From NCBI GenBank assembly GCA_017475035.1, contig JAFVGK010000148.1, positions 1 to 57,351 on the forward strand: a stretch of 57,351 nucleotides of DNA. The letters are read 5' to 3'. Source of the DNA: Blautia sp. GTDB lineage: Bacteria; Bacillota; Clostridia; Lachnospirales; Lachnospiraceae. Shown here in pieces: positions 40,695-48,368 of the stretch; positions within the stretch are counted from its first letter, which is position 1, and every line of letters starts with the position of its first letter. Below the pieces are notes generated by a model. It ran no database searches. It saw only the letters and a program-made list of their open reading frames with translations, and was not told where the DNA came from. The translations under genes were made by a program, and so were the position numbers.

Positions 40695-41593
40695 GGAAAA
40701 TGTCTGTCAATGTTGCCGGGGCGGCATTGAAAAATCCGATTGTTACGGCGTCCGGTACTTTTGGACAGGGGGAAGAGTACGCCCGGTTTTTCGATCTTTC
40801 CGAATTGGGAGCGGTGGTAACGAAGGGGGTTGCCATGGTTCCCTGGGGAGGAAATCCCGTGCCCAGAGTCTGTGAGACTCCGTCAGGAATGTTGAACGCC
40901 ATTGGCTTACAGAATCCGGGAATAGAGGAGTTCTGCAAAAAGGATCTCCCCTTTTTACGGAATTATGATACAAAAATCATTGTAAATGTCTGCGGACACA
41001 CCGAACGGGAATATGAGGAGGTGGTAGAAAGACTGTCAGAGGAAGCTGTGGATCTTCTGGAAATAAATGTGTCGTGCCCGAATGTGAAGGAAGGAGGCAT
41101 GGCTTTTGGCCAGGATCCCAAAATGCTTTCGAATGTCACGAAGCGGTTAAAGCGCATTGCGAAACAACCGATTATCATGAAGCTGAGCCCGAATGTCACG
41201 AATATTGCCGATATGGCGAAAGCGGCTGAGGAGGCCGGCGCGGACGCGGTTTCCCTGATCAATACTTTGACGGGGATGAAGATTGATATCCGCCGCCGCT
41301 GCTTTTTCCTTGCGAATCGGACAGGAGGCTTATCGGGTCCCGCAATTCATCCTGTGGCAGTACGTATGGTATACGAAGCGGCGCACGCCGTTGACATTCC
41401 CGTAATCGGGATGGGCGGTGTGGTCACGGGAGAAGACGCGATTGAGCTGATGATGGCGGGGGCAAGCGCGGTGGCTGTGGGGACAGCCAGCTTTCGAAAC
41501 CCTTATGCGTGTATCGACATTATCCGTGAAATAGAGGGATTCATGGAAAGAGAGGGTGTGTCGGACATACGGGAACTGATTCGTGTCGTTTAA
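40691..41593 (+). CDS. pyrD: Dihydroorotate dehydrogenase class 1B catalytic subunit
   Basis: FMN enzyme that oxidises dihydroorotate to orotate. The active-site Cys is in NVSCPNVKEGG near 130, with the TASGTFGQGEEY start, SPNVTNI, LINTLTGM and GMGGVVTGEDAIE all typical. Length 300. ATG 40691 is chosen over an earlier in-frame ATG because GGAGGTGG precedes it and it overlaps the pyrK stop codon. Confidence 0.96.
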   Translation: MRKMSVNVAGAALKNPIVTASGTFGQGEEYARFFDLSELGAVVTKGVAMVPWGGNPVPRVCETPSGMLNAIGLQNPGIEEFCKKDLPFLRNYDTKIIVNVCGHTEREYEEVVERLSEEAVDLLEINVSCPNVKEGGMAFGQDPKMLSNVTKRLKRIAKQPIIMKLSPNVTNIADMAKAAEEAGADAVSLINTLTGMKIDIRRRCFFLANRTGGLSGPAIHPVAVRMVYEAAHAVDIPVIGMGGVVTGEDAIELMMAGASAVAVGTASFRNPYACIDIIREIEGFMEREGVSDIRELIRVV

Positions 41594-41611
41594 GATATGA
41601 TCTGCGGTGAA

Positions 41612-41714
41612 ACGGTCGGAAGGGGAAGACCGTGAACCGGATCATTTATCTTCACTTTTCGGGCTGAAGCAGGTACAGGAGCGGACAGGGGATTCCCTGT
41701 GCCGGCTTCAGTCC
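41612..41714 (+). promoter_or_regulatory. Structured leader between pyrD and pyrE
   Basis: Two hairpins: ACGGTC/GACCGT (41612-41633), and a larger one with outer arms GGGCTGAAGC (41661-41670) and GCTTCAGTCC (41705-41714) around an inner ACAGGG/CCCTGT stem (41685-41700). No T-run follows, so it is not a standard terminator; I see no PyrR-type binding loop. Confidence 0.45.
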
Positions 41715-41742
41715 GAAAGGAAAAATAAGGGGGTAATTAAAT

Positions 41743-42417
41743 ATGGAAGGGTACAAAGAAAGATTTATTCAGTTCATGGTTGAGTGCCAGGTGCTTCGTT
41801 TTGGTGACTTTGTGACGAAGTCAGGACGGAGAACCCCGTTTTTTGTGAATACTGGTTTTTATCGGACAGGGTCGCAGCTGATGCAGCTGGGCAGCTTTTA
41901 CGCGCAGGCGATTCGAGAGCATCTTGGCCTTGATTTTGATATCCTGTTTGGCCCTGCTTACAAGGGAATTCCTTTATGTGTCGCGGCCTCTATGGAGATA
42001 GCCAGAGAGTACGGCAAGGATATAGGCTATTGCGCGAACCGTAAGGAAGAGAAGGATCACGGTGATAAAGGGATTCTTCTGGGAACGCCCTTGAAGGACG
42101 GAGACCGGGTCGTCATGATTGAAGATGTGACGACAGCCGGGACCTCTATCAGGGAAACCGTACCGATCCTGAAGGCGCAGGCGGATGTGAAGCTTGCAGG
42201 CCTTGTTGTCAGTGTCGACAGATGTGAGAGGGGAACAGGACAGGTCAGCGCACTGCAGGAGATTTCCGCTGAATACGGAATGCCGGGATTTTCCATTGTC
42301 ACGATGGATGAGGTTGTTTCTTATCTTTATGGGAGAGAGATCGGAGGAAGGGTTCTGATCGACGAAGCGACCAAAGCGGCAATTGACGCGTATTACAGGG
42401 AGTACGGGGTGAAGTAA
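41743..42417 (+). CDS. pyrE: Orotate phosphoribosyltransferase
   Basis: Joins orotate to PRPP to give OMP. The PRPP loop VVMIEDVTTAGTSIRET lies near 122-138, and FGPAYKGIPL near 68 and the N-terminal KSGRRTPFFVNTG are typical. Length 224. ATG 41743 follows AAGGGGG. With pyrC, F, K and D it covers steps 3 to 6 of UMP synthesis; only the carbamoyl-aspartate steps are missing from the window. Two bases after its stop a 52-residue membrane microprotein begins. Confidence 0.96.
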   Translation: MEGYKERFIQFMVECQVLRFGDFVTKSGRRTPFFVNTGFYRTGSQLMQLGSFYAQAIREHLGLDFDILFGPAYKGIPLCVAASMEIAREYGKDIGYCANRKEEKDHGDKGILLGTPLKDGDRVVMIEDVTTAGTSIRETVPILKAQADVKLAGLVVSVDRCERGTGQVSALQEISAEYGMPGFSIVTMDEVVSYLYGREIGGRVLIDEATKAAIDAYYREYGVK

Positions 42418-42419
42418 TC

Positions 42420-42578
42420 ATGAACGATAAAGAAAAGATTTTCGGCATTATGTCAAAATCAGGGACGGTTTCTCTGGTGGTAGGGATCATCTCTGTTGTA
42501 ACGGGTATCGTAACAGGCATACTGATGATTGTACATGGAGCAATGCTTCTGAAAGGGAAAAATGATATTATCTTCTAA
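42420..42578 (+). CDS. 52-residue hydrophobic microprotein
   Basis: An open frame of 52 codons begins two bases after the pyrE stop codon and overlaps the VanZ-like gene by 17 bases. It starts MNDKEKIFGIMSKSGTVSLV, has one hydrophobic stretch (about 18-45, VVGIISVVTGIVTGILMIVHG) and ends KGKNDIIF. Its tight packing between two genes and the plausible single-pass layout support it; a Shine-Dalgarno-like GGGGTGA precedes the start. Function unknown. Confidence 0.65.
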   Translation: MNDKEKIFGIMSKSGTVSLVVGIISVVTGIVTGILMIVHGAMLLKGKNDIIF

Positions 42579-43230
42579 ATGGAGAAGAAAGGTGCGCGGG
42601 GGAGCAGCGCTCCTTTTCTTCCTATACCTTTTTGCGCTTGCTTATGGCTTGTTTTTTGCCGAGATGTATGGCAGAACCGCACCGAGAACCGGAGTATGGC
42701 GCTACAATTTTGTTCCCTTTACAGAGATTCGACGTTTTATCCGCTACCGTAAACTTGTCGGCAACAGAGCTTTTTTCATAAATATTATAGGAAATGTACT
42801 TGGCTTTATGCCATATGGTTTTTTCCTTCCTCTGGTTATTGATGAACGACGCAAAGGCGGAGTGGTCTGTGTATCGGGCTGCCTGATGAGCTTTTGCGTG
42901 GAGTGCATTCAACTGGTAACACAGGTAGGAAGCTTTGATGTCGATGATATTCTGTTAAATTCCCTCGGAACGATTCTGGGATATTGCATTCTGGAATCCG
43001 GACTGGCGGCTTTGCGGCAGATGGTAAGTCTTCGACTGGCAGCGGGAGGTATTTTTCAAAGACCGGATGAGTTTGTGCTGAATGATTTTGTTTTCACGGA
43101 GGAAGAGGAAGAAACCTGGTTTTCCGGACAGGAAAATGCGGCGGCCGTCCCTGAAACGGGACAAGGTATAAGGCGCAGGCAAAAGCGCCATCGCCATAGA
43201 CGGGAAAAACAAAAATGTAATGCGGCATAA
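42562..43230 (+). CDS. VanZ-like family membrane protein
   Basis: VanZ-domain proteins are small integral membrane proteins; the founding member gives low teicoplanin resistance. Helices lie at about 12-33, 68-90, 98-120 and 128-145. The characteristic NFVPF, NIIGNVLGFMPYGFFLP and VECIQLVTQVGSFDVDDILLNSLGTILGY are present. A charged, basic C-terminal extension (about 180-222) is rich in Arg, Lys and Gln. ATG 42562 overlaps the microprotein. No glycopeptide resistance genes are near, so a resistance role is not implied. Confidence 0.88.
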   Translation: MILSSKWRRKVRGGAALLFFLYLFALAYGLFFAEMYGRTAPRTGVWRYNFVPFTEIRRFIRYRKLVGNRAFFINIIGNVLGFMPYGFFLPLVIDERRKGGVVCVSGCLMSFCVECIQLVTQVGSFDVDDILLNSLGTILGYCILESGLAALRQMVSLRLAAGGIFQRPDEFVLNDFVFTEEEEETWFSGQENAAAVPETGQGIRRRQKRHRHRREKQKCNAA

Positions 43231-43253
43231 ATGAAAAAAGGAGACCGATCAAT

Positions 43254-43577
43254 ATGGCAAAACGTTTCCGCTATGCGTTTACAAGAAAGAAAGAAGCCAG
43301 GAACGGGGTATGGTCAGTCATTATGGCAGGACTGTCTGTCTTTTGCTTTCTGGCTTCCGTGGTTTGCGCCTATTGTATGGGAGAAAGCCGCTCATATGTA
43401 GCAGGTACGTTTGCCCTGGCAGGAGTTTTATGCTCTGCTTATGGATTCCTCCTGGGCCTGACCAGCTTCGCCCAGAAGGATGCGGGACATACCTCGAGCA
43501 TCGCAGGCTCGATTGGAAATGGGATTATCGCTGTAATCTGGCTTTGGCTCTACATGAGCGGGATGTCAGCGGTTTGA
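43254..43577 (+). CDS. Small membrane protein with three TM helices
   Basis: 107 residues with a basic N-terminus (AKRFRYAFTRKKEARNG) and hydrophobic helices at about 20-42, 50-70 and 85-105. No assigned function. ATG 43254 follows AAAAGGAGA. It starts 23 bases after the VanZ-like gene and ends 12 bases before the M29 peptidase gene, so it probably shares their transcript. Confidence 0.8.
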   Translation: MAKRFRYAFTRKKEARNGVWSVIMAGLSVFCFLASVVCAYCMGESRSYVAGTFALAGVLCSAYGFLLGLTSFAQKDAGHTSSIAGSIGNGIIAVIWLWLYMSGMSAV

Positions 43578-43589
43578 GAGGAGCGTTTT

Positions 43590-45674
43590 ATGGCAGATAG
43601 GGCAGAATATACCACAGCCCTGAAGGATGAGGAAGCCTGGGTAAAAGAAAGATTTAACCTGGCAAAGGAAAGAATTGGAGAAATTGCGAAAGGAGAAGAG
43701 CTCGCAGCCCCTTTCTCCGATTTTTTCATAAAAGAAGCAAAATGGATATCTTTTGTTCTGGAAGACCTGGAAACGGAAGCTCACATCAGGGACAGCCGGA
43801 CCTTTGAAGCGTGGCGAGAGAGAAATCAGAGGATCTATGAGGATACGGCCGGGGAGAATTATGCCCATAGTTATGGGAATCCCGCGTACGCTGCAGAGAA
43901 GCTTGGAGCATATGGCAAGGCTTTTTCTTTTTTATATGCGGAATTATACGGTCTTCCCTGCTACGCCGCAGAGGAGAGCTATTGGGATATGACTCTGCTG
44001 ATGGAACTGTTTTTAGAGGTTTATTCTTCTTTTTCCGATGATGAGCTGCCTTCCGTCACGACGATAGAAAAAATCCTGATTTCCTATGCGGAAGATTATT
44101 GTCAGGAGATCGTGGAACGACAGGTGCGCTGTGCTGTAGATCCGGATCTGGATTTTGCTCAGAAGCTGATTATGGAATCAGACCTGAAGGATCTGTCTTA
44201 CCTTTTCCGTTTCGGTGAGTATATTTCGAGCAGCGAGATGGAAACAGCCGAATATCTGAATACTCTTTCCCAGGAAGAAATTGACGCTGTGGCGGAAACC
44301 TTTACCCAGGGGTTTTACCGTGGATTTATACAGGGCAGAAAGGATATCCGAAAAAAGAAGACCGTCAATCTGCGGTATCGTCTTGGCTTTGAGCGGGTCA
44401 TGCGCTCCGCTGTTCTGAAGTTCCGCAAAATGGGACTTTCTCCTGTGATCTACCGTCATGCGCTGCATGCGGTAGTTCGTTCTGCCTATGGCAGAGGCGG
44501 CTATGGGGGTGGGGAAGCATCCCGGCAGTTTGAGTATGATCACAGACAGGACAGTGCATTGTTTTTGACGGCGGATTTTGTACAGAAAAAGCTGAGGGCG
44601 ATACAGACCTCTTATGAAAAATATAAGGATCTGGCGAAAGTCCATGCCGGCCCGGCTGTGGTAGAGGCCTTTGGAGCTAAACCTTTCCATCCTGCTGCCT
44701 GTGAAGAGGCTCTTCATTGGAGCGAAGAACAGACAAAGCTTCACAGCAGGATGATGAATGAAACAGCTCAGATTACAAGCCGCTATATACCGTCTGAAGA
44801 GAGAAGCTTTACGATTATTGCTTTCCCGCTTCCCGAAATCGATGAGCGGTATCCCGAAATATTCCGGGAAGTTATGAAGATCAATACCCTGGATAATGAC
44901 CGATATACCAGAATTCAGCAGACGATAATCGATACCCTGGATTCCTGTGAATGGGTGGAGGTCAAAGGCCGGGGAGACAATGAAACAGATCTGATTGTTC
45001 ATCTTCATACACTTACGGATCCGAAAAAGCAGACGAACTTTGAAAACTGCGTTGCGGATGTCAATATTCCCCTGGGTGAGGTTTTTACTTCCCCGATGCT
45101 GGCGGGGACCGGAGGAATTCTGCATGTCAGGGATGTTTATCTGAACGGATTGAAATTTATTGACCTGAAACTGATCTTCGACTGCGGGCAGGTCATTGAT
45201 TATACTTGCGGAAATTTTGAGAAAGAAGAAGATAATCGTCGTTATATCGAGGACAACATCCTCTTTCACCATCCGAAGATTGCCATGGGAGAGTTTGCGA
45301 TCGGAACCAATACGACTGCATATATGATGGCAAAGAAATATCAGATCGAAGACCGGCTGCCGATTCTGATCGCCGAGAAGCTGGGCCCACATTTTGCGGT
45401 GGGAGATACCTGCTACAGCCGTGAAGAGGATCATGCGGTATACAATCCGGATGGGAAAGAAATCATCGCCAGAGATAATGAGATTTCTGAGATGCGTCTG
45501 GATGATCCGGCGCTTGCTTATTTTGGATGCCATACGGATATTACGCTCAGCTATGACGAGCTTGGCAGCCTGAGTGTGATAGATGATGAGGGAGAGACGA
45601 TTCCGATTATCGAAAACGGCCGATATGTTCTTCCCGGAACGGAAGAGCTGAATGAACCTTTCGACTGTAAATGA
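43590..45674 (+). CDS. M29-type aminopeptidase with long N-terminal region
   Basis: The C-terminal half (about 390-694) shows the thermophilic aminopeptidase (M29) pattern: NIPLGEVFTSPMLAGTGG, NILFHHPKIAMGEFAIGTNT, LGPHFAVGDTCYS and YFGCHTDITLS, including the Glu and His residues expected for two metal ions. The first 390 residues are helical and not recognised. Length 694, against about 410 for classical M29 enzymes. ATG 43590 follows GAGAGGAG. No signal peptide, so cytoplasmic peptide turnover is likely. Its stop is immediately followed by R1 sequence. Confidence 0.85.
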   Translation: MADRAEYTTALKDEEAWVKERFNLAKERIGEIAKGEELAAPFSDFFIKEAKWISFVLEDLETEAHIRDSRTFEAWRERNQRIYEDTAGENYAHSYGNPAYAAEKLGAYGKAFSFLYAELYGLPCYAAEESYWDMTLLMELFLEVYSSFSDDELPSVTTIEKILISYAEDYCQEIVERQVRCAVDPDLDFAQKLIMESDLKDLSYLFRFGEYISSSEMETAEYLNTLSQEEIDAVAETFTQGFYRGFIQGRKDIRKKKTVNLRYRLGFERVMRSAVLKFRKMGLSPVIYRHALHAVVRSAYGRGGYGGGEASRQFEYDHRQDSALFLTADFVQKKLRAIQTSYEKYKDLAKVHAGPAVVEAFGAKPFHPAACEEALHWSEEQTKLHSRMMNETAQITSRYIPSEERSFTIIAFPLPEIDERYPEIFREVMKINTLDNDRYTRIQQTIIDTLDSCEWVEVKGRGDNETDLIVHLHTLTDPKKQTNFENCVADVNIPLGEVFTSPMLAGTGGILHVRDVYLNGLKFIDLKLIFDCGQVIDYTCGNFEKEEDNRRYIEDNILFHHPKIAMGEFAIGTNTTAYMMAKKYQIEDRLPILIAEKLGPHFAVGDTCYSREEDHAVYNPDGKEIIARDNEISEMRLDDPALAYFGCHTDITLSYDELGSLSVIDDEGETIPIIENGRYVLPGTEELNEPFDCK

Positions 45675-45727
45675 TAAATCGTTATCCGAAGACATTGAGT
45701 CAACGTCAGAACTGCGTTTAAGAGGAG
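45675..45727 (+). repeat. R1 repeat, copy D1, 3' part only
   Basis: AAATCGTTATCCGAAGACAT, TTGAGTCAACG and CTGCGTTTAAGAGGAGA are present; the left hairpin is missing. It begins at the end of the M29 gene, as if its left part was lost when the gene end formed. Confidence 0.7.
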
Positions 45728-45823
45728 ACATATTTTGCCCAGGGCTGCGTTTTTTGCAGGCGTGACTGCAAAATAGTCATCCGTGATCATTGAGTCAACG
45801 TACAAAACTTCGTTTTGGGAGGA
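45722..45823 (+). repeat. R1 repeat, copy D2, upstream of purE
   Basis: Diverged left hairpin (GGGCTGCG...), then GTCATCCGTGATCATTGAG, AACGTACAAAACTTCG and final GGGAGGAGG, the purE ribosome-binding site. It is tandem with D1, sharing GAGGAGA at the junction. Confidence 0.75.
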
Positions 45824-45833
45824 GGAAAAACAG

Positions 45834-46337
45834 ATGCCGAAGGTGGGGATCGTCATGGGCAGTGATTCGGATATGCCCGTGATGAGCAAGGCCGCAGATG
45901 TCCTTGAGAAATTTGGAATTGATTATGAAATGCGCATTATTTCCGCACACAGAGAACCTGACTTGTTTTTTTCTTATGCAAAGCAGGCCAGAGAGAGGGG
46001 CATCAGATGCCTGATCGCCGGAGCCGGAATGGCAGCTCATCTTCCGGGGATGTGCGCCGCTGTTTTTCCTCTCCCTGTTATTGGGGTACCGATGCATACC
46101 AATTCTTTGGGCGGCAGAGATTCCCTGTACTCCATTGTCCAGATGCCGACGGGTATCCCTGTGGCGACAGTAGCCATTAATGGAGGAGCGAATGCGGCTT
46201 TGCTTGCGGTAAAAATTCTTGCTGTTTCCGATGAAGCATTGCTTGACCGTCTGATCGCTTATTCCGAAGAGCAGGCGCAGCAGGTGATGGCAAAGGATCA
46301 GAAGCTGGCGGAAACCGGATATAAAGCTTACAGATGA
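45834..46337 (+). CDS. purE: N5-carboxyaminoimidazole ribonucleotide mutase
   Basis: Class I PurE rearranges N5-CAIR to CAIR in purine synthesis. GSDSDMPVM near 10, SAHREPD near 38-44 and AGAGMAAHLPGM near 67 are the family signatures. Length 167. ATG 45834 follows GGGAGGAGG supplied by R1; the frame is open upstream through the repeat, but that would translate the ribosome-binding site. A purK is not seen. purC and purF, often next, are missing and a 295-base repeat-filled gap follows. Confidence 0.96.
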   Translation: MPKVGIVMGSDSDMPVMSKAADVLEKFGIDYEMRIISAHREPDLFFSYAKQARERGIRCLIAGAGMAAHLPGMCAAVFPLPVIGVPMHTNSLGGRDSLYSIVQMPTGIPVATVAINGGANAALLAVKILAVSDEALLDRLIAYSEEQAQQVMAKDQKLAETGYKAYR

Positions 46338-46401
46338 TTCTGCCCAAAAATGATTTCCCGGGATTGTTCCGCGCAGAGTGTCCCTGCAAAGTCCCCGGAG
46401 T

Positions 46402-46502
46402 CATACATAAACATAAATGCCTGCATTTTGATTTGTTTACGGTGCCGGATTTACGCTGCGTAAGCGACATTTTTCTGAAGTAAATTCGCGCACATACCAT
46501 AA
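46402..46502 (+). repeat. R2 palindromic repeat, copy 2
   Basis: GCCTGCATTTTGATTTGTTTAC, then GCCGGATTTACGC and GTAAATTCGCGCACATACCATAA match the copy at 7135-7245 in order and spacing. The arms are less perfect here. It is followed by a partial R1-type tail (46508-46536) and an R1 copy. Confidence 0.65.
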
Positions 46503-46530
46503 ATCAATGTTTCCGTATAAAACAATGCAT

Positions 46531-46626
46531 AAGAGGAGACTGAATTTTGTTTTGGGCAGCCCGACTGCCATGGCAGCAGAATCGTCATCCGAAGACATTG
46601 AATCAACATACAGAATAAGAGGAGGA
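46531..46626 (+). repeat. R1 repeat, copy E, upstream of purM
   Basis: AAGAGGAGACTGAATTTTG, CGACTGCC, GCAGAATCGTCATCCGAAG, CATTGAATCAACATACAG and final AAGAGGAGG, which is the purM ribosome-binding site. Part of the usual CTTCGTTTT tail is missing. Confidence 0.85.
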
Positions 46627-46632
46627 CAATAG

Positions 46633-47655
46633 ATGGATTATAAAAGCGCCGGAGTGGATATCGAAGCCGGGTATCGGAGTGTAGAGCTGATAAAAAGCCA
46701 TGTCGCCAGGACCATGAGACCGGAAGTGCTTGGCGGGATCGGCGGCTTTTCCGGAGCTTTCTCTCTTAAGGGATATGCCGGGATGGAAGACCCAGTGCTT
46801 TTGTCTGGCACAGATGGCGTAGGGACGAAGCTGAAGCTTGCTTTTGCGATGGATAAACATGACACGGTTGGGATCGACTGTGTTGCAATGTGTGTCAACG
46901 ATATCGCATGTGCAGGCGGAGAACCTCTTTTTTTCCTCGATTACATTGCATGTGGAAAAAATATCCCCGAACGGATTGCCCTGCTGGTAGACGGCGTAGC
47001 CAAAGGCTGTGAACAATCCGGAGCCGCGCTGATCGGTGGGGAAACTGCGGAGATGCCTGGATTTTATCCGGAAGATGAGTATGATCTGGCCGGTTTTGCG
47101 GTTGGCATAGCGGACCGTAAGGATATGATTACGGGAGAGGAATTAAAACCGCAGGATGTGCTGATTGGAATCGCTTCCTCCGGCGTGCATTCCAATGGCT
47201 TTTCCCTTGTGAGGAAAGTATTTGCGGAAGAAGGGGATCTTTTCAGGGTCTGGGATGGTTTTGACCGTCCGCTGGGCGAAATTCTTCTGGAGCCAACAAA
47301 GATTTATGTAAAGGCTTTACGTACGGTGAAGGATGCCGGTGTGAAGATCCATGCCTGCAGCCATATTACGGGAGGCGGCTTTTATGAGAATGTTCCCCGT
47401 ATGCTGAAGGAAGGAACCCGTGCCGTGATTCATAAAGACAGTTATCCGGTGCCGGAGATCTTTTCCTTACTGGCAAAAAAAGGAGAGATCGAGGAGAGGG
47501 TGATGTATAATACCTTCAATATGGGGCTGGGCATGATTATTGCCGTCGCAAAGGAAGATCTGGAAAAAACCATGGAAGCCGTGCGTCAATCAGGCGAACA
47601 GGCATATGTCGTGGGCGAGATTGTTTCCGGAGATAAGGGGGTAACCCTATGCTGA
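46633..47655 (+). CDS. purM: Phosphoribosylformylglycinamidine cyclo-ligase (AIR synthetase)
   Basis: Closes the imidazole ring of AIR using ATP. Signatures include DPVLLSGTDGVGTKLKLAF near 56-74, the Asp-rich GIDCVAMCVNDIACAGGEPLFFLDY near 80, GGETAEMPGFY near 136 and ITGGGFYENVPR near 252. Length 340. ATG 46633 follows AAGAGGAGG from the R1 repeat. It overlaps purN by seven bases. Confidence 0.97.
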   Translation: MDYKSAGVDIEAGYRSVELIKSHVARTMRPEVLGGIGGFSGAFSLKGYAGMEDPVLLSGTDGVGTKLKLAFAMDKHDTVGIDCVAMCVNDIACAGGEPLFFLDYIACGKNIPERIALLVDGVAKGCEQSGAALIGGETAEMPGFYPEDEYDLAGFAVGIADRKDMITGEELKPQDVLIGIASSGVHSNGFSLVRKVFAEEGDLFRVWDGFDRPLGEILLEPTKIYVKALRTVKDAGVKIHACSHITGGGFYENVPRMLKEGTRAVIHKDSYPVPEIFSLLAKKGEIEERVMYNTFNMGLGMIIAVAKEDLEKTMEAVRQSGEQAYVVGEIVSGDKGVTLC

Positions 47656-48296
47656 GAGTTGTGGTGCTGGTATCCGGCGGTGGAACCAATCTGGCTGCCA
47701 TCCTCGACGCGATCGAACGGGGCGGGATTTCCGACACAGAAGTCAGCCTTGTTTTGAGCAATAATGCCGGTGCTTACGCCTTGACCAGGGCCAGGGAAAG
47801 GGGAATTCCGGCCGAATGTCTCTCTCCCGGAGCCTATGATACAAGGGAAGCGTTTCATAAGGCGCTGTATCAGCGGCTTAAAGAAGCCTCGCCGGATCTG
47901 ATTGTTCTGGCAGGATATCTGGTGGCGATTCCGCCCGAAATTGTGGAAGCCTTCCCGAATCAGATCATCAATATACATCCGTCTTTGATTCCCTCTTTCT
48001 GCGGAACAGGATATTATGGCCTGAAAGTACATGAAGCGGCATTGGCCAGAGGCGTACGTATCACGGGCGCCACGGTTCACTTTGTCGACGCCGGTACCGA
48101 CACGGGACCGATTCTTTTGCAGAAAGCCGTAGAGGTGCAGGAGGGTGATACACCTAAAAGCCTCCAGCGCAGAGTGATGGAAGAAGCGGAATGGAAGATT
48201 CTTCCGGCTGCGATAGACAGGATTGCAAGAGGTCTGGTTAAAGTAGAAAACGGTAAAGTCCGTCTTCTGGACGAGTGCACGGAAGATGCGCAATAA
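47649..48296 (+). CDS. purN: Phosphoribosylglycinamide formyltransferase (GART)
   Basis: Transfers a formyl group from 10-formyl-THF to GAR. VLVSGGGTNLAAILDAI at the N-terminus, LAGYLVAIPPEIVEAFPNQIINIHPSLIPSFCGTGYYG near 94-130 with the catalytic Asn-His pair, and HFVDAGTDTGPI near 145 are typical. Length 215. It begins inside the 3' end of purM, indicating translational coupling. Confidence 0.96.
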   Translation: MLRVVVLVSGGGTNLAAILDAIERGGISDTEVSLVLSNNAGAYALTRARERGIPAECLSPGAYDTREAFHKALYQRLKEASPDLIVLAGYLVAIPPEIVEAFPNQIINIHPSLIPSFCGTGYYGLKVHEAALARGVRITGATVHFVDAGTDTGPILLQKAVEVQEGDTPKSLQRRVMEEAEWKILPAAIDRIARGLVKVENGKVRLLDECTEDAQ

Positions 48297-48303
48297 CAGA
48301 AAC

Positions 48304-48360
48304 GGCGCATCGGAGACGGATGACAGCGAAGCATCGCTTGAAACCTTGTGTATAAGAGGT
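48304..48360 (+). repeat. R5-like segment upstream of purD
   Basis: GGCGCATCG...GGATGACAGCGAAGCAT resembles the core of the R5 element at 34690-34718, and reads on to TATAAGAGGTGAG, the purD ribosome-binding site. Similarity is modest and judged by eye. Confidence 0.35.
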
Positions 48361-48368
48361 GAGAAAAT

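Noticed and set aside
41612-41714. PyrR-dependent attenuator
   Set aside because: No T-run after the stem and no recognisable PyrR-binding loop, and pyrR is absent.
42562-43230. Glycopeptide resistance function for the VanZ-like protein
   Set aside because: VanZ-like domains are common in Firmicutes without resistance, and no van genes are near.
44178-45731. Minus-strand frame of 517 codons opposite the M29 peptidase gene
   Set aside because: Long but antisense to a recognisable enzyme; begins in an antisense R1 copy and matches no family I know.
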